Of a DNA stretch of 64,000 nt, positions 16,012 to 24,721 are shown in pieces. Numbering within the stretch: position 1 is the first letter of the stretch; each line of letters begins with the position of its first letter. Source of the DNA: Alphaproteobacteria bacterium (GTDB taxonomy: Bacteria; Pseudomonadota; Alphaproteobacteria; Caulobacterales; Aquidulcibacteraceae); the NCBI GenBank assembly GCA_018969015.1, contig JAGWZE010000007.1, positions 51,523-115,522 on the forward strand, given 5' to 3'. The notes under the pieces are model-generated. The model saw nothing but the letters and a program-made list of their open reading frames with translations. It was not told where the DNA came from and searched no databases. Position numbers and translations under genes: made by a program.

Positions 16012-18234
16012 TCAGACCTTTCCACGATGGCCGCGCCCGGAGAGGCGCAAGGCGTTGAGCGTCACGGCGAGCGAGGAGCCCGCCATCGCCAGCGCCGCGA
16101 AGAAGGGCGTGACGAATCCTAACGCGGCGGCGGGCACGGCGACGGCGTTGTAGACCGCCGCGAAGGCGAAGTTCTCGAGCACGCGCGCGCGCGCGCTTCG
16201 CGCCACGTCGATCAGCTCCACCAGCGCGCCCAGCTCCTCGCCCTGCAGCACGACGTCGGCGGCCGCCTGCGTGGCGTCCACGGCGGCGGCGGGGGAGGCG
16301 GAGGCGTCGGCGGCGGCGAGCGCGGCGGCGTCATTGAGCCCATCGCCCACCATCAACACGCGCCGGCCCTGCGCGCGCAGCGCCTCGAGGTGCTCGATCT
16401 TCTGCGCCGGCGTGCGCGCAGCGGCGGCGATGTCGATCCCCACCGCACGCGCCGCGGCCTCGACGGCATCAGGCCGATCGCCCGAGAGAAGCTCGACCGC
16501 CAGGCCGCGCGCCCGCAGCGCCGCGACGGTCGCCGCCGCATCCGGGCGCACTGCATCGGCGAACACGAAGCGGACGGGCGCGGCGCCCGCGCGCGCGAAC
16601 CAGAGTTCGGTTTCGCCGCCCTCGGTCTCGGCGCTTTGTGGGTCGACGAACGTGCGCCGCCCCAGGCGCGCCGGCGCGCCGGCGATCTCGCCCTCGACGC
16701 CGCAGCCTGGAATTTCCCGCGCCTGGGCCGCCGGCGCGCCCGGACCCGCCGCCTCCACCAGCGCGCGCGACAACGGATGGCGCGAGACGCGCGCCAGCTG
16801 CGCCGCCGCCGCGAGCGCCGCCTCGTCGACGGCGCCGACGAGCCGCGGCCGCCCCAGCGTCAACGTGCCGGTCTTGTCGAGCACCACGGTGTCGATCCGC
16901 GCCAGCCGCTCGAGCGCGTCGCCCGATTTCACCAGCACGCCGCGCTTGAACAGGCGTCCCGTCGCCACGACCTGCACCGCCGGCGCCGCGAGGCCCAGCG
17001 CGCACGGGCAGGTCACGATCAGCACGGCGGCGGCGTTCATCAGCGCCACGCGCCAGGAGGCGTCCGGCACGAGCATCCACGCCGCGAAGGTGAGGAAGGC
17101 GAGGGTATGGACGATCGGCACGTACAGCGCCGCCGCCTTGTCGGCGAGACGCACATGCGCGCCGCGCCGCTGTTCGCCGGCCTCGATGAGCCGTGCGAGA
17201 TCCGCGATCAACGAGGTGTCGGCCATCGCGGTTGCGCGCAGGCGCAAGGGCCGTGTGAGATTGACCACGCCGGCGTGCAGCGTGTCGCCAACCCGCGCGG
17301 CCACGGGCGCGCTTTCGCCGGTGACCAGAGCCCGATCCACCTCGGACGCCCCCTCCAGCACCACGCCATCCACCGCGACGCGCTCGCCCGCAGCCAGGAG
17401 CAGCACGTCGCCCACCGCAACGTCGCGCGCCGCCACGCGTTCCGTTGCGCCGTCGCTGCGCAGACGCGTCGCGTTCGTCGATTGCAGGGCGAGCAGATCT
17501 TTCGCCGCCGTTCGCGCGCGCTCGCGCAGCGAGTGGTCGAGCCAGCGGCCGATCAGCAGCAGGAACAGCAGCATCACCACGCCGTCGAAATAGGCGTGGG
17601 CGCCGCCGAGCGCGGTTTCCGAGATCGAGACCGCGAGGGTGAGCAGGACGCCGATCGAGATCGGCACGTCCATGTTGGCGCGGCCCTTGCGCAGCGCGCG
17701 CCAGGCCGACGCGAAGAAGGGCTGGCCTGCATACAGCGCGCACGGGATCGCGATCAGCGCCGAGATCCAGTAGAAGCCGGTGCGCGTGCCGGCGCCGAGT
17801 TCGCCGCCGGCCCAGATCGGCACCGAGAACATCATCACGTTCATCGCGCCGAACCCGGCGACGACCATCTGCCACAGGAGGCGACGGCCTTCGGCGTCGA
17901 TCGCGCGCTGGCTTTTCTCCGGATCGAACGGCGTCGCGGCGAAGCCGAGCCTTTCCACGACGTCGATGAGCGAGGCGGCCGACGCCGCCGCGCCGCGCCA
18001 CGTCACCGTCAGCCGTTGCGCCCCGAGATTGAGGCGCGCGTCCTCCACGCCCGGCACCGCGAGTAGCCCGCGCTCGATCTTGGCGATGCAGGCCGCGCAT
18101 TTCGCGCCCTTTACCGAAAGCTCCAGCCGCGCCCGCCCGCGCGCGTCGAGGCGCACGAACGGCGCCGGATCGGCGCGGGAGGGGCCTGAATCCGCAAGGC
18201 GCGTGGCGAGCGGCGTCGCCGCCGCCGTCGTCAC
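16012..18234 (-). CDS. ccoI: Copper-transporting P1B-type ATPase CcoI
   Basis: 740 aa. GTG start at 18234 overlapping the ccoH stop (GTGA). N-terminal heavy-metal domain with CAAC at residues 46-49, then eight membrane segments. TGES (actuator), CPCALGL (metal site in membrane), DKTGTLT (phosphorylated Asp) and GDGLNDA follow in order. CcoI supplies copper to the cbb3 catalytic subunit. Upstream in-frame codons lie in ccoH and lack family similarity, so the GTG is chosen. Between ccoH and ccoS in the operon. Confidence 0.95.
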   Translation of the reverse strand: MTTAAATPLATRLADSGPSRADPAPFVRLDARGRARLELSVKGAKCAACIAKIERGLLAVPGVEDARLNLGAQRLTVTWRGAAASAASLIDVVERLGFAATPFDPEKSQRAIDAEGRRLLWQMVVAGFGAMNVMMFSVPIWAGGELGAGTRTGFYWISALIAIPCALYAGQPFFASAWRALRKGRANMDVPISIGVLLTLAVSISETALGGAHAYFDGVVMLLFLLLIGRWLDHSLRERARTAAKDLLALQSTNATRLRSDGATERVAARDVAVGDVLLLAAGERVAVDGVVLEGASEVDRALVTGESAPVAARVGDTLHAGVVNLTRPLRLRATAMADTSLIADLARLIEAGEQRRGAHVRLADKAAALYVPIVHTLAFLTFAAWMLVPDASWRVALMNAAAVLIVTCPCALGLAAPAVQVVATGRLFKRGVLVKSGDALERLARIDTVVLDKTGTLTLGRPRLVGAVDEAALAAAAQLARVSRHPLSRALVEAAGPGAPAAQAREIPGCGVEGEIAGAPARLGRRTFVDPQSAETEGGETELWFARAGAAPVRFVFADAVRPDAAATVAALRARGLAVELLSGDRPDAVEAAARAVGIDIAAAARTPAQKIEHLEALRAQGRRVLMVGDGLNDAAALAAADASASPAAAVDATQAAADVVLQGEELGALVELIDVARSARARVLENFAFAAVYNAVAVPAAALGFVTPFFAALAMAGSSLAVTLNALRLSGRGHRGKV

Positions 18235-18761
18235 GGCGCGGTCTCCGGCGCCGAGTCCGGCGCGGCGAGGCGTGCGCGGACGTCGAACGTGTCGGACCCG
18301 CGCGCGGCGGTCACTTCCATGTCCCACGCCCCTGGCGCAAGGCCGGTGACCGGCGCCGCGTAGACGCCGTCGCCAGCGCTCGCGAAGGCAAGCGTGCGGT
18401 CCGCGCGGGTCGTGGCGGGGCGGCGTAGCAGCCCGGTCACCGCGAGGCCTTCGAGCGGCTTGCCGGCCTTGTCCCGCAGCGTCAGGACGACGGCCGGCGC
18501 GCCCGCGCGCGTCTCGATCGCCGCCGTCGCGCGCCATCCCAGGCGGGCCTGCCGCGCACGCTCGGCGAGCAGCTCGTTGTAGTGGTTGCCCTGCACGTAG
18601 GAGTGCTTCACGTCCTCGCCGGGAAACGTGCGCACGGCCATGATCGAAAAGCCGACATCGACGCCGATCACCGTGGCGAAGAACGCCAGCAGCATGGCGA
18701 GCACGTGCCAGCCTTTGAGCACGAAGCCGCGCGCGGCGGGTGCGGAGGCGCTAGTCGTCAT
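18231..18761 (-). CDS. ccoH: cbb3 oxidase assembly protein CcoH (FixH family)
   Basis: 176 aa. MTTSASAPAARGFVLKGWHVLAMLLAFFATVIGVDVGFSIMAVRTFPG has a single membrane anchor, then YVQGNHYNELL and a periplasmic FixH domain. CcoH stays associated with the oxidase and stabilises it during assembly. The start at 18761 overlaps the last 11 bases of ccoG. The stop overlaps the ccoI GTG, so both junctions are coupled. A longer reading from 18815 lies wholly inside ccoG and is not preferred. Confidence 0.92.
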   Translation of the reverse strand: MTTSASAPAARGFVLKGWHVLAMLLAFFATVIGVDVGFSIMAVRTFPGEDVKHSYVQGNHYNELLAERARQARLGWRATAAIETRAGAPAVVLTLRDKAGKPLEGLAVTGLLRRPATTRADRTLAFASAGDGVYAAPVTGLAPGAWDMEVTAARGSDTFDVRARLAAPDSAPETAP

Positions 18762-20292
18762 CGTGGACTCCACTGAGGAAAGCCGTCGGGTTGCGATCGA
18801 CGGCGATGCGGCCATCGGCGTCGGCTACGGCGTCCGATACGGCGAAGGTGATCGTGTGTGACGCCTCGTGCACGGCCTCGCGGGGGAGGGCGACGAAGAC
18901 GTGCGTTTCGGTGACGGCGTCGGGCGCGGCGCGCAGATGCGCGACGTCGCCGGCGACGGTTGCGCCCGGGATGGTCATCACGGCGCCGGGCGCGTCCTCG
19001 ATCGAGAGCGTCACGTCGCGGGCGCGCGGCTGCATGTTGATGATCTTCAGCGTGTAGCCGTTGCGGACCGAACCGTCCGCGAGCGTCACGAAGGCCGGAT
19101 TGCGATCGCGGATGACGTTGAGTTGCAGCGTCTGCCGCGTCGCGAGGGAGTAGAGCATCAGCGCGGCGACGCCCACCATCGACAGCGCGTAGATCACCGT
19201 CCGGTAGCGGACGAGGTCGAACCGCTCGGGCGCGCCCTTGCTGCGGCGATCCATGTTCAAGTCGGTGTCGTAGGCGATCAGGCCCTTCGGGCGGCCCATC
19301 TTCTCCATGACGGCGTCGCAGGCGTCGATGCAGAGCGCGCAGTTGATGCATTCGAGCTGCAGGCCGTCGCGGATGTCGATGCCTTGCGGGCACACCACGA
19401 CGCACTGCTTGCAGTCGATGCAATCGCCGCGCCCGTCCCAGCTTTCGCCCTTGCGAAACGCGCGGCGGGGCTCGCCGCGGTCCTTGCGGTAGGTCACGGT
19501 GAGCGATTGCTCGTCCATCATCGCGGCCTGGATGCGCGGCCAGGGGCACATATAGGTGCAGACCTGCTCGCGCATGGCGCCGGCCAGCGCATAGGTCGTG
19601 AACGTCAGAAGGCCGATGAAGCCGTAGGTCGTCGGCGAGGCCGCGCCGGTGAAAATCTCGCGCACGAGCGTCGGCGCGTCGCCGAAATAGAACACCCAGG
19701 CGCCGCCCGTGGCCGCCGCGATCGCGAGCCACGCGGCGTGCTTGACGGCCTTTTTGCCGATCTTGTCGAGCGTCCAGCCTTGTTTCGCCAGCCGGATCTG
19801 CGCGGCGCGGTCACCTTCGATGCGGCGCTCCACCCAGAGGTAGAGATCGGTCCACACTGTCTGCGGGCAGGCATAGCCGCACCACACCCGACCGAACAGC
19901 GAGGTGAAGAGGAACAGCCCGAGCGCCGCCAGGATGAGCAGCCCCGTGATGTAGTAGATTTCCTGCGGCCAGAGTTCGATCGGCCCGAACCAGAAGCGGC
20001 GCCCGGCGAAGTCGACGAGCACCGCCTGGTCCGGCCGTCCCGGTCCGCGGTCCCAGCGGATCCAGGGCGTCGCGTAGTAGATCACGAGCAGCACGCCGAG
20101 GATCGCCCACTTGGCGCGGCGGAACACGCCTTGCGCCGCCTTCGGATAGATCGGCTCCCGCTTCTTGTAGAGCTTGCGGTACGCGACCGACCCCACCGCT
20201 TCGACGTCGGCGCGCTCGACGTCGTGCGCGGGGGCGCTGGCGGCGATCAGCCGGTGCGTCGTCACGGCAGGGGGAGGGCTCGATCCGTCCAT
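18751..20292 (-). CDS. ccoG: cbb3 oxidase accessory iron-sulfur protein CcoG (RdxA/FixG)
   Basis: 513 aa. Several membrane segments, CGYACPQTVWTDLY and FRKGESWDGRGD, then two 4Fe-4S clusters: CIDCKQCVVVCP and CINCALCIDACD. A C-terminal periplasmic Ig-like domain follows. CcoG reduces Cu(II) for delivery through the CcoI pathway in organisms where it has been tested. It begins six bases after the ccoP stop, so the structural and assembly genes form one transcription unit here. Confidence 0.95.
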   Translation of the reverse strand: MDGSSPPPAVTTHRLIAASAPAHDVERADVEAVGSVAYRKLYKKREPIYPKAAQGVFRRAKWAILGVLLVIYYATPWIRWDRGPGRPDQAVLVDFAGRRFWFGPIELWPQEIYYITGLLILAALGLFLFTSLFGRVWCGYACPQTVWTDLYLWVERRIEGDRAAQIRLAKQGWTLDKIGKKAVKHAAWLAIAAATGGAWVFYFGDAPTLVREIFTGAASPTTYGFIGLLTFTTYALAGAMREQVCTYMCPWPRIQAAMMDEQSLTVTYRKDRGEPRRAFRKGESWDGRGDCIDCKQCVVVCPQGIDIRDGLQLECINCALCIDACDAVMEKMGRPKGLIAYDTDLNMDRRSKGAPERFDLVRYRTVIYALSMVGVAALMLYSLATRQTLQLNVIRDRNPAFVTLADGSVRNGYTLKIINMQPRARDVTLSIEDAPGAVMTIPGATVAGDVAHLRAAPDAVTETHVFVALPREAVHEASHTITFAVSDAVADADGRIAVDRNPTAFLSGVHDDD

Positions 20293-20298
20293 CTCGGG

Positions 20299-21261
20299 TC
20301 AGCGTGTCGGGTTGGTCGCGGCGGCGGCCGGCGTCGCCGCGGCTGGATCGACCGTCGCTTCCCCGCCGCCGAGCGAATGGACGTAGATCGCGAGCGCGCG
20401 GATCGTCGCCGGGTCGAGACGCTGCTCCCAGGTCGGCATCACGCCGCCCGAGCCGGTCGTGATCTGCGCGACGATCGAGCCGCGCAGCGACGTCCAGTCC
20501 TTCGACGCCACCGCCGCCGGATCGGCCTTGAGGAACAGGCCCGTGGTGAGGTTCGGCGCGCCCTGCGTGCGATCGCCCTTGCCGTCGGCGCCGTGGCAGG
20601 CCGCGCACTGCTCGCCGAAGATCGTCGCGCCGCGCACAGCGGCCGCGTCCTTCGCCGGCCCGCCCGCGAGCTTCACGACATACTCGGCCGCATCCGTGAC
20701 CTGCGCCTCGGTCAAAAGGCCGTCCTTGCCGAACGCCGGCATCTGCGAGAAGCGCGCGTCGGCATGCGTCGAGCGGATGCCCACGCGGATGGTGTGCTCG
20801 ATGTCGTCGAGCGTGCCGCCCCATAGCCAGACATTGTCGTTGAGGTTCGGATAGCCTTTGCCGCCCTGGGCGCCGGCGCCGTGGCACGTGGCGCAGTTGT
20901 CCCCGAACGCGGCCTTGCCGGCGGCGCGGGCGAAGTTCATCAGCGCAGGATCCTGCTCGGCCTGCTCGGCGCTGACCTGCATCAGCCGTTCGAACTCCGG
21001 CGCGCGCTGCGCCTTGAGGGCCGAGAGCTCCTGCGCCACGACGGCACGATCGGAGTAGTTGCGCACCCCGTGGGTGAAGCCCGTCAGCGTGGGCCAGGCC
21101 GGCATCATCACCCAGTAGACCACCGAAAAGGCGATGGTCGCGTAGAAGATGATCAGCCACCAGCGCGGCAGCGGGTTGTCGAGTTCCTTGATCCCGTCCC
21201 ACTCGTGGCCGGTCGTGGCGACGCCCGAATGGGCGTCGATGTCTTTCTTGTGCTCGCTCAT
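20299..21261 (-). CDS. ccoP: cbb3 cytochrome oxidase dihaem subunit CcoP
   Basis: 320 aa. N-terminal membrane helix WWLIIFYATIAFSVVYWVMMP, then two c-type haem motifs, CATCHG (about residue 130) and CAACHG (about 215). The C-terminal Ala-rich tail is variable. It accepts electrons from cytochrome c or bc1 and passes them to CcoO. Its ATG overlaps the ccoQ stop (ATGA). Confidence 0.95.
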   Translation of the reverse strand: MSEHKKDIDAHSGVATTGHEWDGIKELDNPLPRWWLIIFYATIAFSVVYWVMMPAWPTLTGFTHGVRNYSDRAVVAQELSALKAQRAPEFERLMQVSAEQAEQDPALMNFARAAGKAAFGDNCATCHGAGAQGGKGYPNLNDNVWLWGGTLDDIEHTIRVGIRSTHADARFSQMPAFGKDGLLTEAQVTDAAEYVVKLAGGPAKDAAAVRGATIFGEQCAACHGADGKGDRTQGAPNLTTGLFLKADPAAVASKDWTSLRGSIVAQITTGSGGVMPTWEQRLDPATIRALAIYVHSLGGGEATVDPAAATPAAAATNPTR

Positions 21262-21416
21262 TGATCGATCTCCTCGTCGAGCGGCATGGAGGCGGCGCGG
21301 TCGAACTTGGCCTGGTTGCGCGGCCAGAGCGCGTAGGCGAGCACCCCGCCGAACAGTACCGCGGCGTAGAGAAGCCCCCAGGTCTGCGCGAAGGCGGCGA
21401 CGGTTTCGTAGGTCAT
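21258..21416 (-). CDS. ccoQ: cbb3 oxidase small subunit CcoQ
   Basis: 52 aa. MTYETVAAFAQTWGLLYAAVLFGGVLAYALWPRNQAKFDRAASMPLDEE: one transmembrane helix followed by the WPRNQ-x-F-D-x-A signature of CcoQ. It stabilises the CcoNOP complex. It starts ten bases after the ccoO stop, and its stop overlaps the ccoP ATG. Identified from the frame between ccoO and ccoP. Confidence 0.94.
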   Translation of the reverse strand: MTYETVAAFAQTWGLLYAAVLFGGVLAYALWPRNQAKFDRAASMPLDEEIDQ

Positions 21417-21426
21417 GTCGCCCTCC

Positions 21427-22164
21427 TCAGCGCCGGTTCGCGGGCGCGTCGGCCTGATAGGTCGAGAAGTCGACCGTCGTGCCGAGCATCTGCAGATAGG
21501 CGATCAGCGCATCCATCTCGCTGACGCCGGGTTGGCCGTCGAAGTCGCGGACCTGCGCCTTCGGATAACGCTGCGCCACCGCATCGGAGCCGTCCGCGTT
21601 CGGATCGGCCTGGGCCAGCACGTCGGCCTTGGCGTGGGTGATCATGTCGTCCGTGTACGGCACGCCCACGGCCTTCTGCGCCTTGACCTCCTCGACGACG
21701 GCGTCGGCGTCGATCGTCTTCTTCATTAGGAACGCATAGGGCGGCATCACGGATTCCGGCACGACGGCGCGCGGATCGATCAGGTGATCCTTGTGCCACT
21801 CGTCCGAGTACTTGCCGCCGACGCGCGCAAGATCCGGCCCCGTGCGCTTGGAGCCCCACTGGAAGGGGTGGTCGTACATGCTTTCCGCCGCGAGGCTGTA
21901 GTGGCCGTAGCGCTCCACCTCGTCGCGCAGCGGGCGGATCATCTGCGAGTGGCAGACATAGCAGCCCTCCCGCATGTAGATCCGCCGTCCGGCGAGCTCG
22001 AGCGGCGCGTAGGGCCGCACGCCTTGCACCTTTTCGATCGTGCTCTCCAGGTAGAAGAGCGGCGCGATCTGCACGAGCCCGCCGATCGAGACGACGACGA
22101 GAATGGCGACGATGAGCAGCAGCGAGTGCTTCTCGAGAATGCGGTGACCGGACCAGATCGACAT
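21427..22164 (-). CDS. ccoO: cbb3 cytochrome oxidase monohaem subunit CcoO
   Basis: 245 aa. [39 protein letters not shown] is the membrane anchor. The haem site is [11 protein letters not shown], followed by [28 protein letters not shown], which is highly typical. GAGGAGGACC sits directly before the ATG at 22164. A second ATG six codons upstream overlaps the ccoN stop (ATGA) but lacks such a site. Electron carrier between CcoP and CcoN. Confidence 0.96.
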   Translation of the reverse strand: MSIWSGHRILEKHSLLLIVAILVVVSIGGLVQIAPLFYLESTIEKVQGVRPYAPLELAGRRIYMREGCYVCHSQMIRPLRDEVERYGHYSLAAESMYDHPFQWGSKRTGPDLARVGGKYSDEWHKDHLIDPRAVVPESVMPPYAFLMKKTIDADAVVEEVKAQKAVGVPYTDDMITHAKADVLAQADPNADGSDAVAQRYPKAQVRDFDGQPGVSEMDALIAYLQMLGTTVDFSTYQADAPANRR

Positions 22165-22178
22165 CTTCGGTCCTCCTC

Positions 22179-23825
22179 TCATTCGGCCGGAACGGCGGCG
22201 GGCGCCGAAGCCGGGGTGCGTTCCTGGATCGCCACGTCACCGCGCGCCGTGCGCCACAAATTGTAGGCCATCACCAGCGCGCCAATCAGGTAGAGCACGC
22301 CGCCGAGAGCGCGGATGATGTAGTAGGGGTGCATGGCCTGCACGGTCTCGACGAACGAGTACTGCAGGAAGCCGAGGTCATTGTACGCGCGCCACATCAG
22401 GCCCTGCATGATGCCCGCGACCCACATCGCCGCGATGTAGAGAAGGATCCCCACGGTCGCGATCCAGAAGTGCAGATCTACCAGGCGCAGCGAGTAGAGC
22501 CGCTCGCGCTTCCACAGCCACGGCGTCAGCGCATAGAGCGCGCCGAACGAGACGAAGCCGACCCAGCCGAGCGCGCCCGAGTGCACGTGGCCGATCGTCC
22601 AATCGGTGTAGTGCGAGAGCGCGTTGACGGCGCGGATCGACATCACCGGGCCTTCGAACGTCGACATGCCGTAGAACGCCACCGAGACGACGAGCATGCG
22701 CAGCACGGGATCGGTGCGCAGCTTGTCCCACGCGCCCGAGAGCGTCATGAGGCCGTTCACCATGCCGCCCCAGGACGGCATCCACAGCATCACCGAGAAC
22801 GTCATGCCCAGCGTCTGCGCCCATTGCGGCAGCGCCGTGTAGTGCAGATGGTGCGGGCCGGCCCAGATGTAGATGAAGATCAGCGCCCAGAAGTGCACGA
22901 TCGACAGCCGGTAGGAATACACCGGGCGGTTCGCCTGCTTCGGGATGAAGTAGTACATGATGGCGAGGAAGCCGGCCGTCAGGAAGAAGCCGACAGCGTT
23001 GTGCCCGTACCACCACTGCGTCAGCGCGCTCTGCACGCCCGCCATCAGGCTCACGCTGGTGCCGGCGAACGCATCGACGGGCAGCGCAAGGTTGTTGACG
23101 ATATGCAGCATCGCGATCGTCACGATGAAGGCGAGATAGAACCAGTTCGCCACGTAGATGTGCGGCTCTTTGCGCTTCCAGATCGTGCCGAGAAAGACGC
23201 CGAGATAGGCGACCCACACGATCGTCAGCCACAGGTCCGCGTACCACTCGGGCTCGGCGTACTCCTTGCCCTCCGTGATCCCCATCAGATAGCCGGAGGC
23301 GGCGAGCGCGAGGAACAGCTGGTAGCCCCAGAACACGAACCAGGCCCACACACCGCCGGCGAGGCGCGCCTTGGTGGTGCGCTGCACGACGTAGAAGCTC
23401 GTGGCGATCAGCACGTTGCCGCCGAAGGCGAAGATCACCGCGGAGGTGTGCAGCGGCCGCAGCCGGCCGAAGTTCAAGAACCCGAGTTCCGGGAAATAGA
23501 ACTGCGACGGGAAAGCGAGCTGCAGCGCGATCACGACGCCGACGAGCATGCCCACGACGCCGAAGAACATCGCGGCGATGACGCCCGCCTTGACGATCTC
23601 GTCGTTGTACGTCGATTGCGCCGCGCTCTTCGGCTTGGCCCCCGAGACGATCACGCCGACGACGCCCAGCGCCATCGCGGCGAGCAGCACGTACATGTGG
23701 ATCTGGAACATGGCTTCGTGCGTGCGCGCCGCCGCGACGAGCGCGTACGCGCCGACTGCGGCCAGCACGACGCCGACGCTGAGTGCGTCGAAGCCCGTGC
23801 GTGGTGTTTTGACGGCTGCGGTCAT
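22179..23825 (-). CDS. ccoN: cbb3 cytochrome oxidase catalytic subunit CcoN
   Basis: 548 aa with about twelve membrane helices. Haem-copper oxidase signatures are visible: [25 protein letters not shown], the [25 protein letters not shown] region and [22 protein letters not shown] with the paired His, and [17 protein letters not shown]. It reduces O2 to water with high affinity and pumps protons under low oxygen. AGGAGG lies ten bases before the ATG at 23825. First gene of the eight-gene leftward operon. No TTGAY-N4-RTCAA (FNR/FixK) box is visible in the upstream 290 bp. Confidence 0.97.
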   Translation of the reverse strand: MTAAVKTPRTGFDALSVGVVLAAVGAYALVAAARTHEAMFQIHMYVLLAAMALGVVGVIVSGAKPKSAAQSTYNDEIVKAGVIAAMFFGVVGMLVGVVIALQLAFPSQFYFPELGFLNFGRLRPLHTSAVIFAFGGNVLIATSFYVVQRTTKARLAGGVWAWFVFWGYQLFLALAASGYLMGITEGKEYAEPEWYADLWLTIVWVAYLGVFLGTIWKRKEPHIYVANWFYLAFIVTIAMLHIVNNLALPVDAFAGTSVSLMAGVQSALTQWWYGHNAVGFFLTAGFLAIMYYFIPKQANRPVYSYRLSIVHFWALIFIYIWAGPHHLHYTALPQWAQTLGMTFSVMLWMPSWGGMVNGLMTLSGAWDKLRTDPVLRMLVVSVAFYGMSTFEGPVMSIRAVNALSHYTDWTIGHVHSGALGWVGFVSFGALYALTPWLWKRERLYSLRLVDLHFWIATVGILLYIAAMWVAGIMQGLMWRAYNDLGFLQYSFVETVQAMHPYYIIRALGGVLYLIGALVMAYNLWRTARGDVAIQERTPASAPAAVPAE

Positions 23826-24113
23826 GCAAGCCCCCTCCTGGTCAGGTGGCTTGGTGTCCCGCAGGGCGGTCTGCGCCGGAATTGGCCCAAAGTCTAAGAA
23901 GCGGAGCAGGGCTCCGGCATACATACACAAACAGCTACAAACGCTGTGCGCGGGAGGGGGACGCGCGGCAACCCGTCGCGACCCGCCGTCCGACGTCCTG
24001 AGCCTGCGTCATCCCGTCCCTGGACCTTGCCCGGCGATCGGCGCTCCGGTGCCGCGCAAGCGGATGCGCCGTCGCGCCGTCCGCGCTCGATCGACGCTCG
24101 CGGGAGACCACGC

Positions 24114-24422
24114 ATGGGCAAACAGGTTCGCAGATCGTCGCCGGTGGGCGCCGCCACGCGCGCGCTGCGGCCGCCGGTCGTCCGCCCGATGCAGATCGTC
24201 GGTCTTCTGGTGTGCGCGATCGCCGCCTGGCTCGCGTTCGCCGCCGCCCGCGCCGAGGCGTTCGCGGCGCTGACGGCGCATGCCGGTTGGTGCATCGGCG
24301 GGTCGGAGGGCGCGCCGCCGTCGGACGCCGCAACGCTGTTCGGCCACTGCGCCTTGTGCTGGGCCAGCGCTGGCGCCGCGTTCGTCGGCGCCGCCATGCT
24401 CGGGGCCGGCGCGCGGCGCTGA
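24114..24422 (+). CDS. Small membrane protein with HCxLC motif
   Basis: 102 aa from the ATG at 24114 (GGGAGA upstream). A basic N-terminus is followed by one helix, QIVGLLVCAIAAWLAFAAA. A loop with WCIGGSEG and FGHCALCWAS leads to a second helix, AGAAFVGAAMLGAG. The H-C-x-x-C next to a helix resembles DUF2946-type proteins often found near metal genes, but the match is by eye only. It is divergent from ccoN, so a copper-related role is possible and unproven. Confidence 0.6.
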   Translation: MGKQVRRSSPVGAATRALRPPVVRPMQIVGLLVCAIAAWLAFAAARAEAFAALTAHAGWCIGGSEGAPPSDAATLFGHCALCWASAGAAFVGAAMLGAGARR

Positions 24423-24503
24423 AGACCAGCCTAACGCGGACGCCGCAGGCTGCTCTTGCGCCCGGCCGCGGGCTTCTTTATAGCCCCATCTCCCCCACCG
24501 GTA

Positions 24504-24578
24504 GGGCGCGTAGCTCAGCGGGAGAGCACCACGTTGACATCGTGGGGGTCACAGGTTCGATCCCTGTCGCGCCCACCA
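24504..24578 (+). tRNA. tRNA-Val (anticodon GAC)
   Basis: 75 nt cloverleaf with acceptor stem GGGCGCG/CGCGCCC, D-arm GCTC-AGCGGGA-GAGC, anticodon stem CCACG/CGTGG with loop TTGACAT (anticodon GAC), five-base variable region GGGTC, and T-arm ACAGG-TTCGATC-CCTGT. CCA is encoded at 24576-24578. A T-rich stretch to about 24596 follows and may end transcription. Confidence 0.96.
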
Positions 24579-24721
24579 TTTCTTCCATTTTTTCAGATCA
24601 AAGCTCTCCCCCAGGCGGGCCGGCGACGGCGTGCGCGCGAGGGCCTGAAAAAGGGGCCGGGGCGCCGCGCCGCACCGCGCGACGCCCCGGGCAGTCGGCC
24701 GCAGCGCGGCCGCTCGACGGC

